In this document: one piece after another, positions 18,766 through 27,619 of the stretch
Position numbering within the stretch: position 1 is the first letter of the stretch
Layout: each line of letters begins with the position of its first letter
Assembly: GCF_007197755.1 (NCBI RefSeq)
Contig: NZ_CP041636.1
Coordinates: forward strand, 1,710,001-1,774,000
Direction of reading: 5' to 3'
Origin: Ferrovibrio terrae
GTDB lineage: Bacteria; Pseudomonadota; Alphaproteobacteria; Ferrovibrionales; Ferrovibrionaceae
Length of the DNA stretch: 64,000 nucleotides
The notes under the pieces: generated by a model
What the model was told of the DNA's origin: nothing
The model's database searches: none
The model's input: the letters and a program-made list of their open reading frames with translations, nothing else
Translations under genes and position numbers: made by a program

Positions 18766-19257
18766 TCAGGTGCGAACCTTATCGGCGAATTCGGCAACGA
18801 TCAGTTCATAGATCGGCCGCTTGAACGGCACGATCATGTCAGGCAGCTGGCGAAACGGCAGCCAGCGCCACAGGTTGAATTCGGGATGCGCTGTTTGCAG
18901 ATTGATATCGGTGTCCTGCCCTTTGAAGCGCGCCAGATACCATTTCTGCCGCTGGCCGCGATACCGGCCCTTCCATACCTTGTCGGCCAGATCGGGCGGC
19001 AGGTCGTAGGTCAGCCAGTCGCGGCTTTCGGCGATGATCTCGGCCAGCTTTGCCGGCACGCCGATCTCTTCTTCCATCTCGCGCAACGCTGCCGTCAGCG
19101 GATCCTCGCCGGGATCAATACCGCCCTGCGGCATCTGCCAGGCCTCGGCGGTCTGGTCAATGCGCTGGCCGACAAAGACCAGGTCCGCATCATTCAGCAG
19201 CGCGATGCCCACGCCATCGCGGTAGGGCCGCGCATCGCGTCCGGCTGCTGTGCTCAT
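18766..19257 (-). CDS. rppH: RNA pyrophosphohydrolase (Nudix)
   Basis: 163 aa. The Nudix box (GGIDPGEDPLTAALREMEEE and following IGV) fits GX5EX7REUXEEXGU exactly. Family features YRDGVGIALLN, WQMPQGGI and the WYLARFKG region identify RppH, which removes pyrophosphate from 5'-triphosphate RNAs and starts their decay. It belongs to a minus-strand run after the polysaccharide deacetylase gene (27-bp gap). Confidence 0.92.
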   Translation of the reverse strand: MSTAAGRDARPYRDGVGIALLNDADLVFVGQRIDQTAEAWQMPQGGIDPGEDPLTAALREMEEEIGVPAKLAEIIAESRDWLTYDLPPDLADKVWKGRYRGQRQKWYLARFKGQDTDINLQTAHPEFNLWRWLPFRQLPDMIVPFKRPIYELIVAEFADKVRT

Positions 19258-19284
19258 ACTGGCTCCTGACTGTAGTCGGGTTGG

Positions 19285-20616
19285 TTATTCAGGCGTCTGG
19301 CGATTGGCGATGGCTGATACCGGCGCCAGCGCGATGCCCTTCGCCTCCAGCCCGCGTGTCCAGGCCAGCAGGCGGTCGAGCGTGACGGGATAGGGCAGGG
19401 CACTGCCGATGGCGACGCCGTTGCTGCGCGCGGTGCGCTCCAGTTCTTCCAGTCGCGCATCGATGGTCTGTCCGGTCGGCTGTGTGTCGACCTGGCGATT
19501 GACGAAGGCATAGACGCCGCCGCCCTCGCGCACCACGCGGGCCGCCACGCTGCGCGGCGCGGTGCGCGCATCGACGAACATCAGGCCGCGTTCCTTCAAC
19601 TTGCCGGCGATGGTGCGCATATGTTCGGGCGAGGATGTGTATTTGCCGCCCATCAGGTTGCTGAAGCCGATATAGCCCGGCACGCGCGACAGCACCCATT
19701 CAAAGCGCCGTGCATTCTCCTGTTCGCTCAAACTCGTCAGCAGCGTGTAGGGACCGGGATCGCTGGCCGGATAATCGAACGGCTCCATCGGCAGGCCGAG
19801 CAGCACTTCATGGCCCAGCGTGCGCGCCATCTCTACCTGCCTGGCGAGGTCGGGTGCATAAGGATTGAAGGCGAAGGTGATGGCCGGCGGCAGGCGTTCG
19901 GCGGCCAGCAGGGTCAACTGCGTGTTCAGGCCCATCTCGTGCAGCACGATGGCAAGCCGCGGCCGCGTCGCCGGTTCGTCGAAGGGGCGCGCATAGGCAT
20001 TCCACGGCTGCCGGCCATCGCTGCCGATTTTCGGGATCAGGCCGCGTGGCGTGGTTTCGGCCAGCAGCGGATCGGGCGCAATCAGCAATCCACTGGGCAG
20101 CCGGCCGACCGCGGGCGGTGGTGCAGCGGCAGCGCTTTTCTGATCCGGCGCCAGTCGCGCTTCCGGCGGCAGGGCCAGACGGCCGACGCCGATCACGACT
20201 TCGGAGCCGGGCAGGAACGCCAGCTTCTCGCCGGTAGTGACCAGCCAGCCGCCGCCAGCCGCCAGCACCAGCAGCACGATGGTCCATGCCGCCATCAGCA
20301 GGCGGCGGTTCACCGTGCGCAGGTCTCCGCGCAGGAAGGGCGGCCACAGGATCAGGCCGATGATGCGGAAGAAAGTGGTGATCTTGTGCTTGAAGCCACG
20401 CTTGCGCGGCGGCTCGGCCGGCGGCGGTGCGTCTTCATCGCCATTGATACTCTGGATCAGGTCGGCGTCGGCGTGATGCTCATCCAGGATATGGCCATCA
20501 CCGCCATTCATCTCAACGGCGACGGCTTTCTTGCGCCGGCCGCCGAACAGACGCTTCAGCAGACCCGGTTTCGGGTCTGCTGTCGGCCGGTCATCGGGAT
20601 CGACATGAAGCGCCAT
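19285..20616 (-). CDS. Divergent polysaccharide deacetylase family protein (YibQ-like)
   Basis: 443 aa. A cytoplasmic basic N-terminus is followed by one membrane helix (AAWTIVLLVLAAGGGWLV, about residues 107-125), a Pro/Ala linker, and a periplasmic polysaccharide deacetylase 2 domain (Pfam PF04748) from about 215 with PRLAIVLHEMGLN, HEVLLGLPMEP and LMGGKYTSS. The neighbourhood with envC and ctpA is conserved and suggests a role in cell-wall remodelling. No activity has been shown for most members. Confidence 0.85.
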   Translation of the reverse strand: MALHVDPDDRPTADPKPGLLKRLFGGRRKKAVAVEMNGGDGHILDEHHADADLIQSINGDEDAPPPAEPPRKRGFKHKITTFFRIIGLILWPPFLRGDLRTVNRRLLMAAWTIVLLVLAAGGGWLVTTGEKLAFLPGSEVVIGVGRLALPPEARLAPDQKSAAAAPPPAVGRLPSGLLIAPDPLLAETTPRGLIPKIGSDGRQPWNAYARPFDEPATRPRLAIVLHEMGLNTQLTLLAAERLPPAITFAFNPYAPDLARQVEMARTLGHEVLLGLPMEPFDYPASDPGPYTLLTSLSEQENARRFEWVLSRVPGYIGFSNLMGGKYTSSPEHMRTIAGKLKERGLMFVDARTAPRSVAARVVREGGGVYAFVNRQVDTQPTGQTIDARLEELERTARSNGVAIGSALPYPVTLDRLLAWTRGLEAKGIALAPVSAIANRQTPE

Positions 20617-20651
20617 TGCGGTGGGTCAGCCTTCTGCTGAGCCGCGCCGGA

Positions 20652-21971
20652 TCATTTACGTGCAGTCGGCTTGGGCGGCGCGCGCAGCACTTCGATGGCG
20701 GCCTGCAGCACCAGGTCGGGGCCGTCCTGGCCAGGCGTCGGCACCTGATGCGGCGGCGTCACCTGGGCCGGCTCCTGCTTGTCCTTGTCCGACTTGTTTT
20801 CTTCGGTCTGGCGCGTGTCGGTCATCTGGCGGCGTTCTTTCAGCGCCGCGGCGATCTGGCGATCGCGCTCGTTCCATGCTTCGACATCGGCCGAGATGCC
20901 GACCTTGTCGATCGAGCGGCCCGACGGCGTGAAGTAACCGGCGGTGGTAAGCTTCATGCCGCCGAATTCACCGAGCGGAATCATTGTCTGCACCAGGCCC
21001 TTGCCGAAGGTGGTGTTACCCACCAGCACGGCGCGGTGATGATCCTGCAGCGCGCCGGCTACGATCTCGGAGGCCGAGGCCGAACCGCCGTTGATCAGCA
21101 CCGCCATCGGCTTGCCGTCGGCGGCATCGCCGCGCTTGGCGTTGTAACGCTGGCCTTCATCGGCGGTGCCGCGCAGTGCACGGGTCGACACGATCTCGCC
21201 CTGGTTCAGGAAGCTGTCCGACACCGAGATGGCCTGGTCGAGCAGGCCGCCCGGATTGTCGCGCAGGTCGATGATGTAGCCCTTCAGCTCCGGACCCATC
21301 TCGGCCTTCAGCTTGTCGATCGCGGCCACCATGTCCTGCGTGGTGTGCTCGTTGAACGACGAGATGCGCAGGTAGCCGAACTCGCCTTCACGGCGAGACC
21401 GCACCACGCGGGTCTTGATCACGGCGCGGGTGATCTTCACGTCGAAGGTCTTGGCGGAATCGGCAGCGCCGCGGCGTACGGTCAGCACGATGTTGGTGTT
21501 GGGCGCGCCGCGCATCTTCTCGATCGACTCGTTCAGCGTCTTGCCCATCACCGGATCGCCGTCCAGATGCGTGACCAGATCGCCCGGCAGGATGCCGGCC
21601 TTCTGCGCCGGCGTGTCGTCGATCGGCGACACCACCTTGATCAGGCCGTTCTCCTGCGTCACCTCGATGCCGAGGCCGCCGAATTCACCGCGCGTCTGCA
21701 CGCGCGCTTCCTGGAAGCTGCGCGGCGGCATGTAGACCGAGTAGGGATCGAGCGAGGTCAGCATGCCGTTGATGGCAGCCTCCATCAGTTCGTCATCCTT
21801 GGTCTCTTTGTAATAGTCGTTGCGGACGCGCTCGAAGATTTCACCGAACAGGTTGAGCTGCCGGTAGGTTTCGCTGGCCTGCAGCCCGCCGACCTTGCTG
21901 GGCGCCGCAAACAGGGCGACCGAGCCCATCAACACGAAGGCACAGACACCACCAAGGAGGAAATTGCGCAT
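20652..21971 (-). CDS. ctpA: S41 family C-terminal processing peptidase
   Basis: 439 aa from the ATG at 21971, which shares one base with the envC stop (TGATG); a longer frame runs back into envC. A signal/anchor helix (LLGGVCAFVLMGSVALF) is followed by a CTP N-terminal region, a PDZ domain (FGGLGIEV to LTVRRG), and the S41 protease core. Catalytic Ser is in NGGSASASEIV, Lys in TFGKGLVQT. It acts in the periplasm. The last 60 residues are Gln/Pro/Lys-rich. Coupled translation with envC is likely. Confidence 0.92.
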   Translation of the reverse strand: MRNFLLGGVCAFVLMGSVALFAAPSKVGGLQASETYRQLNLFGEIFERVRNDYYKETKDDELMEAAINGMLTSLDPYSVYMPPRSFQEARVQTRGEFGGLGIEVTQENGLIKVVSPIDDTPAQKAGILPGDLVTHLDGDPVMGKTLNESIEKMRGAPNTNIVLTVRRGAADSAKTFDVKITRAVIKTRVVRSRREGEFGYLRISSFNEHTTQDMVAAIDKLKAEMGPELKGYIIDLRDNPGGLLDQAISVSDSFLNQGEIVSTRALRGTADEGQRYNAKRGDAADGKPMAVLINGGSASASEIVAGALQDHHRAVLVGNTTFGKGLVQTMIPLGEFGGMKLTTAGYFTPSGRSIDKVGISADVEAWNERDRQIAAALKERRQMTDTRQTEENKSDKDKQEPAQVTPPHQVPTPGQDGPDLVLQAAIEVLRAPPKPTARK

Positions 21972-23257
21972 CAGCCGCTCACCTTTCTGTCGCCCGAGGC
22001 CAGCCAGGGTAACGGATTGACCGTTTCGCCTTTGCGCCTCAGTTCGAGATATAGGACGGGTTTTTCGCCTGGGGAGTTGGTCAACAGGCCGACCGGTTCG
22101 CCGGCAAGCACCCATTGACCGACAGAGCGGTCGATCCGTCCAAATCCCGCCAATAAGCTATGGTATCCGCCGCCATGGGCGATAATCAAGAGTTGCCCGT
22201 AGCCGCGGAAGGGGCCGGCAAACATCACTTTGCCGTCAGCGGGCGCGATCACCTGGGCGCCGGCGCGGGCCTCGATGCGGATTCCGCGCAACGGAACGCC
22301 GTTTTCGTCCGACTGGCCGAACCTCCCGGTGATGCGCCCGCGCGCCGGCAGGGCGGCCGAGCCTTCCAGCGCGGCATAGGCTTCCGGCGGATCAGGGGCG
22401 GTGCTGCCGCGCGGCGCAGCGGTGCCGGGCTGGCGGGTCCGCCGTTCGGCCTCGCGCCGCTCAGTTTCGCGACGCTCCTGTTCCAGCAGGCGATCAACCA
22501 GGGCGCGCAGGTCCTTGGCCTGGGCGGCCAGCTGGCTGCTGGTTTCTCGCGCAGAACCGCGCTCTTCCGCGGTTTGAGCCACGGCCGCCGTGGTTTCGGC
22601 CTGCAGGAATTCCAGCTCGCGCCGTTCATGGTCAAGCTGGGTGATCGCCTTGCCCAGCCGTTCCTGCTCGGTGGCCACGCCCTGGCGCAGCTTGGCCAGA
22701 CGGTTCAGTTCATCGCGTAAGGACGCTGCCCGGTTTTCGATTTCCGGCACCAGTGCTGCCATCAGCTGGCTGGCGCGCACCATATCCAGTGCCGAACCCG
22801 GCGCCAGCACCATGGCTTCCGGCGGCTGACGGCTCAGATGCGCCAGGCTGGCCAGAGTCTGCGCCAGTTCGGCGCGGCGGGCGTCCAGCGCCTCGCGTGC
22901 GGTGCCTTCGTCGGTCAGCAGGCCGGCCAGCTTGTCTTCGCTCTGCGACACCAGGTCTTCCTGGATCTGCAGTTTTCTGGCGGCTGACACAAGTTTGCGC
23001 TGCAGCTCGCGCTGCTTCTGCGCCAGCTTGGCCGCTTCCTGGCCCAGTTCACGTTCGCGTTCACGGCTTTCCTGCAGACGCTTCTGCACATCCTGCAACT
23101 GCTGCTGCGGGGCGTTGGATTGCGCAAAGCTCGCCGTCGATCCGATCAGGATCAAGGCGGCGAGCGGCAGGATCAGCTTATGCAAGGCGGCGAGCGGCAG
23201 GATCAGCTTATGCAAGGCGGCGGGCAGTCGTCTGGGTGGAAGTACCGGCGACGGCAA
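21971..23257 (-). CDS. envC: EnvC-like murein hydrolase activator (degenerate M23 domain)
   Basis: 428 aa. An export signal, a long coiled coil (about 45-245) and a C-terminal LytM/M23 domain (about 310-420). The catalytic zinc ligands of active M23 peptidases (HxxxD and HxH) are absent: the usual H-x-GxDI position reads LRGIRIEA and the last motif reads YHSLLAGF. This is the EnvC pattern of an amidase activator. The signal region contains a tandem duplication (LHKLILPLAA twice). The only ATG (23257) overlaps gpmI by 50 bp; a TTG in the repeat is an alternative start. Confidence 0.85.
   Translation of the reverse strand: MPSPVLPPRRLPAALHKLILPLAALHKLILPLAALILIGSTASFAQSNAPQQQLQDVQKRLQESRERERELGQEAAKLAQKQRELQRKLVSAARKLQIQEDLVSQSEDKLAGLLTDEGTAREALDARRAELAQTLASLAHLSRQPPEAMVLAPGSALDMVRASQLMAALVPEIENRAASLRDELNRLAKLRQGVATEQERLGKAITQLDHERRELEFLQAETTAAVAQTAEERGSARETSSQLAAQAKDLRALVDRLLEQERRETERREAERRTRQPGTAAPRGSTAPDPPEAYAALEGSAALPARGRITGRFGQSDENGVPLRGIRIEARAGAQVIAPADGKVMFAGPFRGYGQLLIIAHGGGYHSLLAGFGRIDRSVGQWVLAGEPVGLLTNSPGEKPVLYLELRRKGETVNPLPWLASGDRKVSG
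23154..23222. repeat. 30-bp tandem repeat, 2.3 copies, at the gpmI/envC junction
   Basis: Two exact 30-base units lie at 23154-23183 and 23184-23213, with a partial third (AAGGCGGCG) to 23222. Each unit contains TTGCATAAG on the minus strand: it holds the gpmI stop codon (at 23208-23210) and a possible TTG start for envC. In envC frame it encodes a repeated 10-residue hydrophobic block. Confidence 0.95.
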
Positions 23258-24788
23258 GTATGTTGCCGGTCATCTCGGCCGGCTGGGCCAGACCGAGGAA
23301 ATGCAACAGGGTCGGCGCGATGTCGCACAGGCGGCCATCCCTGGCCCGATACGCATCGGTGCGCGGGCCGACCAGCAGCAGCGGCACCGGATTGGTGGTG
23401 TGTTGCGTATGCGCCTGGCCGCTGGAGCGATCCAGCATCTCTTCCAGGTTGCCGTGGTCGGCGGTGATCAGCATCACGCCATCCATCTCGGTCACGGCTT
23501 TCTCAAGCTTGGCGATGCAGGCATCGATCGTCTCCGCCGCCTTGATCGCCGCCGGCATCGAGCCGGTATGGCCCACCATGTCGGGGTTGGCGTAGTTGAC
23601 GATGACGAGATCGTATTTGCCCGACGTAATGGCTGCCGTCAGCTTGTCGGTCAGTTCCGGCGCCGACATTTCCGGCTGCAGGTCATAGGTCTTCACTTTT
23701 GGCGAAGGAACCAGAATCCTGTCCTCGCCAGAGAACGGCTGCTCCTCGCCGCCATTCATGAAGAAGGTGACATGCGCGTATTTCTCGGTCTCGGCAATGC
23801 GCAGCTGGGTCTTGCCGGCATTGGCCAGCACTTCGCCCAGCACATTGGGATAGCGCACCGGCGCATAGGCGGTCGCGAGGAAGGGGTTCAGTGCGGTGGA
23901 ATATTCGGTCAGGCCGACAGCGCCGGCAAACTTGACGACACGCGCGCGATTGAAGCCATCGAAATGCGGATCGAGCAGGGCCGTGAGAATTTCGCGTGCA
24001 CGGTCGGCGCGGAAATTCGCCATCAGCACGGCGTCGTTGTCCTGCATGCCCGTGAAGCCATCCAGCGCGGTGGGCGAGATGAACTCGTCGGTCTCGTCTG
24101 CTGCATAGCCCTGTTCGACGGCGGCTTCCGCCGTTGCGGCCGTTTTGCCTTTGGCATTGACCAGCGCGTCATAGGCCTGGCCGACACGCTCCCAGCGCTT
24201 GTCGCGATCCATGGCGAAGAAGCGGCCGGAGACGGTGGCGAAGGACACGTTCTTCGCATCGCCGATCTGCCGGCGGAAAATTTTCAGGAAATTCAGCGCG
24301 CTTTTCGGCGGCGTATCGCGGCCATCGGCGAACATGTGGATGTTCACCGCGAGGCCGGCGGCCGAGAAGATTTTCGCCACGGCGGCCATATGGTCCTGGT
24401 GCGAATGCACGCCGCCATCCGACAGCAGGCCGAGCAGATGCAGCCTGCCGCCGCTCGCCTTCAGCTTTTCGATCAGCCCGGTGATGGCGGCGTTGTCCTT
24501 CAGCGTGCCGTCGGCCACCGCATTGTCGATGCGGCCGAGATCAGGCACGGCAATACGCCCGGCGCCGATATTCATATGACCGACTTCCGAATTACCCATC
24601 TGGCCGTCGGGCAGGCCGACATCGCGGCCGGACGTGCCGACTTTGGCGAACGGGCGGGTGTCCAGCAGGCGGCGATAGTTCGGCAGCCGCGCCTGGGCCA
24701 GCGCGTTGTCGGTCGGGTCATCGCGCAGGCCCCAGCCGTCCAGGATGCACAGAACGACGGGTTTGCGGGCGATATCGGTCTTGGTCAT
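23208..24788 (-). CDS. gpmI: 2,3-bisphosphoglycerate-independent phosphoglycerate mutase
   Basis: 526 aa from the ATG at 24788 (another ATG at 24797). It interconverts 3- and 2-phosphoglycerate in glycolysis with two Mn ions. VVLCILDGWGLRDD holds the first metal Asp; Ser67 in DGQMGNSEVGHMN is the phosphoserine site; the HSHQDHMA, GRDTPPKSAL, RADRAREI and ITADHGNLEEM motifs complete the active site. The stop lies inside the 30-bp repeat. Length normal. Confidence 0.95.
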   Translation of the reverse strand: MTKTDIARKPVVLCILDGWGLRDDPTDNALAQARLPNYRRLLDTRPFAKVGTSGRDVGLPDGQMGNSEVGHMNIGAGRIAVPDLGRIDNAVADGTLKDNAAITGLIEKLKASGGRLHLLGLLSDGGVHSHQDHMAAVAKIFSAAGLAVNIHMFADGRDTPPKSALNFLKIFRRQIGDAKNVSFATVSGRFFAMDRDKRWERVGQAYDALVNAKGKTAATAEAAVEQGYAADETDEFISPTALDGFTGMQDNDAVLMANFRADRAREILTALLDPHFDGFNRARVVKFAGAVGLTEYSTALNPFLATAYAPVRYPNVLGEVLANAGKTQLRIAETEKYAHVTFFMNGGEEQPFSGEDRILVPSPKVKTYDLQPEMSAPELTDKLTAAITSGKYDLVIVNYANPDMVGHTGSMPAAIKAAETIDACIAKLEKAVTEMDGVMLITADHGNLEEMLDRSSGQAHTQHTTNPVPLLLVGPRTDAYRARDGRLCDIAPTLLHFLGLAQPAEMTGNILAVAGTSTQTTARRLA

Positions 24789-24866
24789 GGCAATCAATGA
24801 AAAGGCTGAGGTTTCTAGGATTCTACATAGCGCAGATGGCCGGAAAGGTCGATCCGTCCCGGTAAA

Positions 24867-25337
24867 TCAGTCCCGGTGATAGGGATGCCCGGTCTGCAGG
24901 CTCCAGGCCCGGTAAAGCTGCTCCAGCAGCATCACTCTGGCCAGCAAATGCGGCCAAGTCATGGCCGAGAGCGACAGCGTCAGCCTCGCCTTGGCCGCCA
25001 GTGCGGGGTCCAGCCCGTCGGCCCCGCCGATCAGGAAAGCCACCTCCTGCTCGCCATGGTCGCGCCATTGCGCCAGCTGATCGGCGAACTGCCGGCTCGA
25101 CAGGCTCTTGCCGCGCTCGTCCATCGCCACGATCACGGCGCCTTTGGGCAAGGCGGCCAGCAGCAGTGCGGCTTCGCGACTTTTGCGCTCCGCCGGGGTG
25201 CCGCCCTGCTTCTTGTCCTCCACCTCGCGGATGGTGACCGGCCAGGGCAGGCGGGCGCTGTAGCCCTCGATCAGGCTCTGGGCCGCATCATGCTTGGCGC
25301 GGCCGGCCTTGCCGACGCAGGCGATGGTGATCTTCAT
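24867..25337 (-). CDS. rlmH: 23S rRNA (pseudouridine-1915-N3) methyltransferase
   Basis: 156 aa. The SPOUT-class knot is seen in VAFLIGGADGLDPAL and in the C-terminal LSLSAMTWPHLLARVMLLEQ with YHRD at the end, typical for RlmH. It methylates helix 69 of the ribosome. It follows rsfS by 51 bp, a pairing kept in most bacteria. Confidence 0.95.
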   Translation of the reverse strand: MKITIACVGKAGRAKHDAAQSLIEGYSARLPWPVTIREVEDKKQGGTPAERKSREAALLLAALPKGAVIVAMDERGKSLSSRQFADQLAQWRDHGEQEVAFLIGGADGLDPALAAKARLTLSLSAMTWPHLLARVMLLEQLYRAWSLQTGHPYHRD

Positions 25338-25388
25338 GGGATGATGTTCATGCCGCCAGCCGTACAGACCGGCGGCATGCGTTCGGTC

Positions 25389-26048
25389 TCAGGCCGCAGC
25401 CGGCTCAGGGATGGCCGCGCCGCCCCACATCTTTTCAAGATTGTAGAAGTTGCGCACATCGGGCCGGAAGATATGGACCACGATGTCGCCGGTATCGATC
25501 AGAACCCAGTCGCCGACCGCCTTGCCTTCGGCGCGTACTTTGCGGCCGGTTTCCTTGGTGATCCGGTCGACCAGATGTTCGGCGATGGCGGCGACCTGGC
25601 GCGACGAGCGGCCAGAGGCAATCACCAGGAAATCCGCAATCGAGGACTTGCCGGCCAGCTCGATCGATACGATCTCCTCGGCCTTGTCGTCGTCGAGCGA
25701 CTTCAGGATCAGCTGATGCAGCTTGAGCACGGCCGGCGGCAGGACGTGCTTCTTCGCGGCGGGTTTTGCGGCTGCGGCTTTCGGGGTCTTGCTCGCCGCC
25801 TTGGGCTTGGCAGCGGATGTCCTTGCTGTCTGGGCAGCGGCCTTGGTCACCCTGGTTGTACTCTTCTTCGGGGTCGTGACCGTCTTGGCTTTACCCGCAG
25901 CAGCCGGTTTCTTGGCGGCGGCGGTGGATTTCGACTTGGTGGCGGCCTTGGCCTTGCTGGCGGGGGCCGTCGATGCGCGCTTGCGCGACGTGGTGTTTGC
26001 TATGGCCGATACTCCTCTGCAAACTCCGGAAATCAGGGGATCCGACAT
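25389..26048 (-). CDS. rsfS: Ribosomal silencing factor RsfS with Lys/Ala-rich N-terminal extension
   Basis: 219 aa from the ATG at 26048 (the frame also has an ATG at 26093). The RsfS/Iojap domain fills the last 118 residues: LILKSLDDDKAEEIVSIEL, IADFLVIASGRSSRQV, GDWVLIDTGDIVVHIF. It binds L14 and blocks subunit joining. About 100 residues ahead are rich in Lys, Ala, Thr and Pro and foreign to normal RsfS (105-130 aa). A strong GAGGAG lies between the ATG and the basic region, 8 bases before an in-frame ATA, so the true start may lie there. Confidence 0.88.
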   Translation of the reverse strand: MSDPLISGVCRGVSAIANTTSRKRASTAPASKAKAATKSKSTAAAKKPAAAGKAKTVTTPKKSTTRVTKAAAQTARTSAAKPKAASKTPKAAAAKPAAKKHVLPPAVLKLHQLILKSLDDDKAEEIVSIELAGKSSIADFLVIASGRSSRQVAAIAEHLVDRITKETGRKVRAEGKAVGDWVLIDTGDIVVHIFRPDVRNFYNLEKMWGGAAIPEPAAA

Positions 26049-26120
26049 GCGTCGAATCGGGCTCAGTCTATCGCGACTCGGGTTTATCGACAATGAAAGT
26101 CCGGTGACGAAGGTTAGTTC

Positions 26121-27530
26121 CTACAGAAACCACAGCCAGGTGATCAGGGCGAAGGGCAGCAGCAGCAACGGGAAGGACCACAGCATGTAGCCGAAGAAGC
26201 TCGGCATGCGGACGCCGCTTTGTTCGGCGATCGCCTTGACCATGAAATTCGGCGCATTGCCGATATAGGTCAGCGCGCCCATGTAGACCGCGCCCATGGA
26301 AATGGCGAGCAGGGTGGAGGCCATCGGCCCCATCAGCGCCTGCGCATCGCCGCCCGCCATATGGAAAAACACCAGGTAGGTCGGCGCATTGTCGAGGAAG
26401 GCGGACAATAGCCCGGTCAGCCAGAAATACATCTCGTCGCGTGGCGCGCCGTCCGGCCCGGTGGCGATCGCGATCAGGTCGCGCAGGGCGCCGCTTTCGC
26501 CGGCGCGCAGGATGGCGATCACCGGCACGATGGTCAGGAAGATGCCGGCAAACAGCTTGGCGACTTCCAGGATCGGCTCCCAGTTGAAGCCGTTGCCGTC
26601 GCGTGTTGCCTTGCTGGTGATCAGCAGCGACAGCCCGGCCAGGCCGAGCAGGATGACGTCGCGCGCCAGATTCTGCGGCTTCAGCTCCACGCCGGCGATA
26701 TCGAAACTCCAGGCCGGCTGCCAGGTGCCTGACATCAGCACGGCGCCGATCACGCCGCCCAGCAGGAAAATGTTGGCGCCGCCCTCGACGCCGATCGTGG
26801 TATCCGGCGTCGGATCGCGGGTGATGCCTTCCTTCACATAAAGATAGCGGTCAACCAGATAGAAAACCCCGAGCAGGATGCCGCCGAGCAGCAGCGTCGG
26901 CGTGAACAAGGCTTCCATGGTCCAGAAGAATCGCACGCCGTTGAGGAAGCCGAGGAACAGCGGCGGATCGCCCAGCGGCGTCAGCGCACCGCCCACATTG
27001 GCGACCAGGAAGATAAAGAAGATCACCACATGCACATTGTGCCGGCGGTTGTCGTTGGCGCGGATCAGCGGCCGGATCAGCAGCATGGCGGCGCCGGTGG
27101 TGCCCATCCAGCTTGCCAGCACGGTGCCGGCGGCCAGCAGCCCGGTATTCAGGCTCGGGCTGCCCTGCAGGTTGCCGGTGATGCGCACGCCACCGGCGAT
27201 AGTGAACAGCGACAGCAGCAGCACGGTGAACGGAATATATTCGTGCAGCGCCACTTCCAGCACGACATGCACGGCGCTGCCGGTGCCGCTGTGCAGTGCG
27301 AAGGGCAGAAGGAAGGCCAGCGCCCAGAAGCCCGCGATCTTGCCGTAATGATGATGCCAGAAGGCCGGTGCGACCAGCGGACAGAGCGCGATTGAGAGCA
27401 GGATGCCGGCAAACGGCAGGCCCCAGAGCAGCGTGAGCTGCGAACCGTCGATAGCCGCGGCCTGCGCCGGGGCCGCGAAGCCGAAAACAGATGCGGCGAC
27501 GAGGCCGATGCGAAGGACGGGCGCGCGCAT
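26121..27530 (-). CDS. NhaD-type sodium/proton antiporter, copy 1
   Basis: 469 aa. A signal-like N-terminus ending AAPAQA is followed by about 11-12 membrane helices. NVGGALTPLGDPPLFLGFL and TTGAAMLLIRPLIRAN are hallmark segments of NhaD-like ion transporters (Pfam PF03600 group). It would export Na+ (or Li+) for protons. It is a close paralogue of the gene at 27620, same strand, 89 bp apart: a tandem duplication. Confidence 0.85.
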   Translation of the reverse strand: MRAPVLRIGLVAASVFGFAAPAQAAAIDGSQLTLLWGLPFAGILLSIALCPLVAPAFWHHHYGKIAGFWALAFLLPFALHSGTGSAVHVVLEVALHEYIPFTVLLLSLFTIAGGVRITGNLQGSPSLNTGLLAAGTVLASWMGTTGAAMLLIRPLIRANDNRRHNVHVVIFFIFLVANVGGALTPLGDPPLFLGFLNGVRFFWTMEALFTPTLLLGGILLGVFYLVDRYLYVKEGITRDPTPDTTIGVEGGANIFLLGGVIGAVLMSGTWQPAWSFDIAGVELKPQNLARDVILLGLAGLSLLITSKATRDGNGFNWEPILEVAKLFAGIFLTIVPVIAILRAGESGALRDLIAIATGPDGAPRDEMYFWLTGLLSAFLDNAPTYLVFFHMAGGDAQALMGPMASTLLAISMGAVYMGALTYIGNAPNFMVKAIAEQSGVRMPSFFGYMLWSFPLLLLPFALITWLWFL

Positions 27531-27619
27531 CGGCCACCTCTTGATGGTTAAGAATATTTACGCGATGTTTATATCGGTTAACGCCGCGGCCGACAACCCG
27601 TCCAGCAGTCCTGGGCCGG

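Noticed and set aside
23154-23222. CRISPR array
   Set aside because: The repeats are directly adjacent without spacers and lie inside a coding region, so they are tandem repeats.
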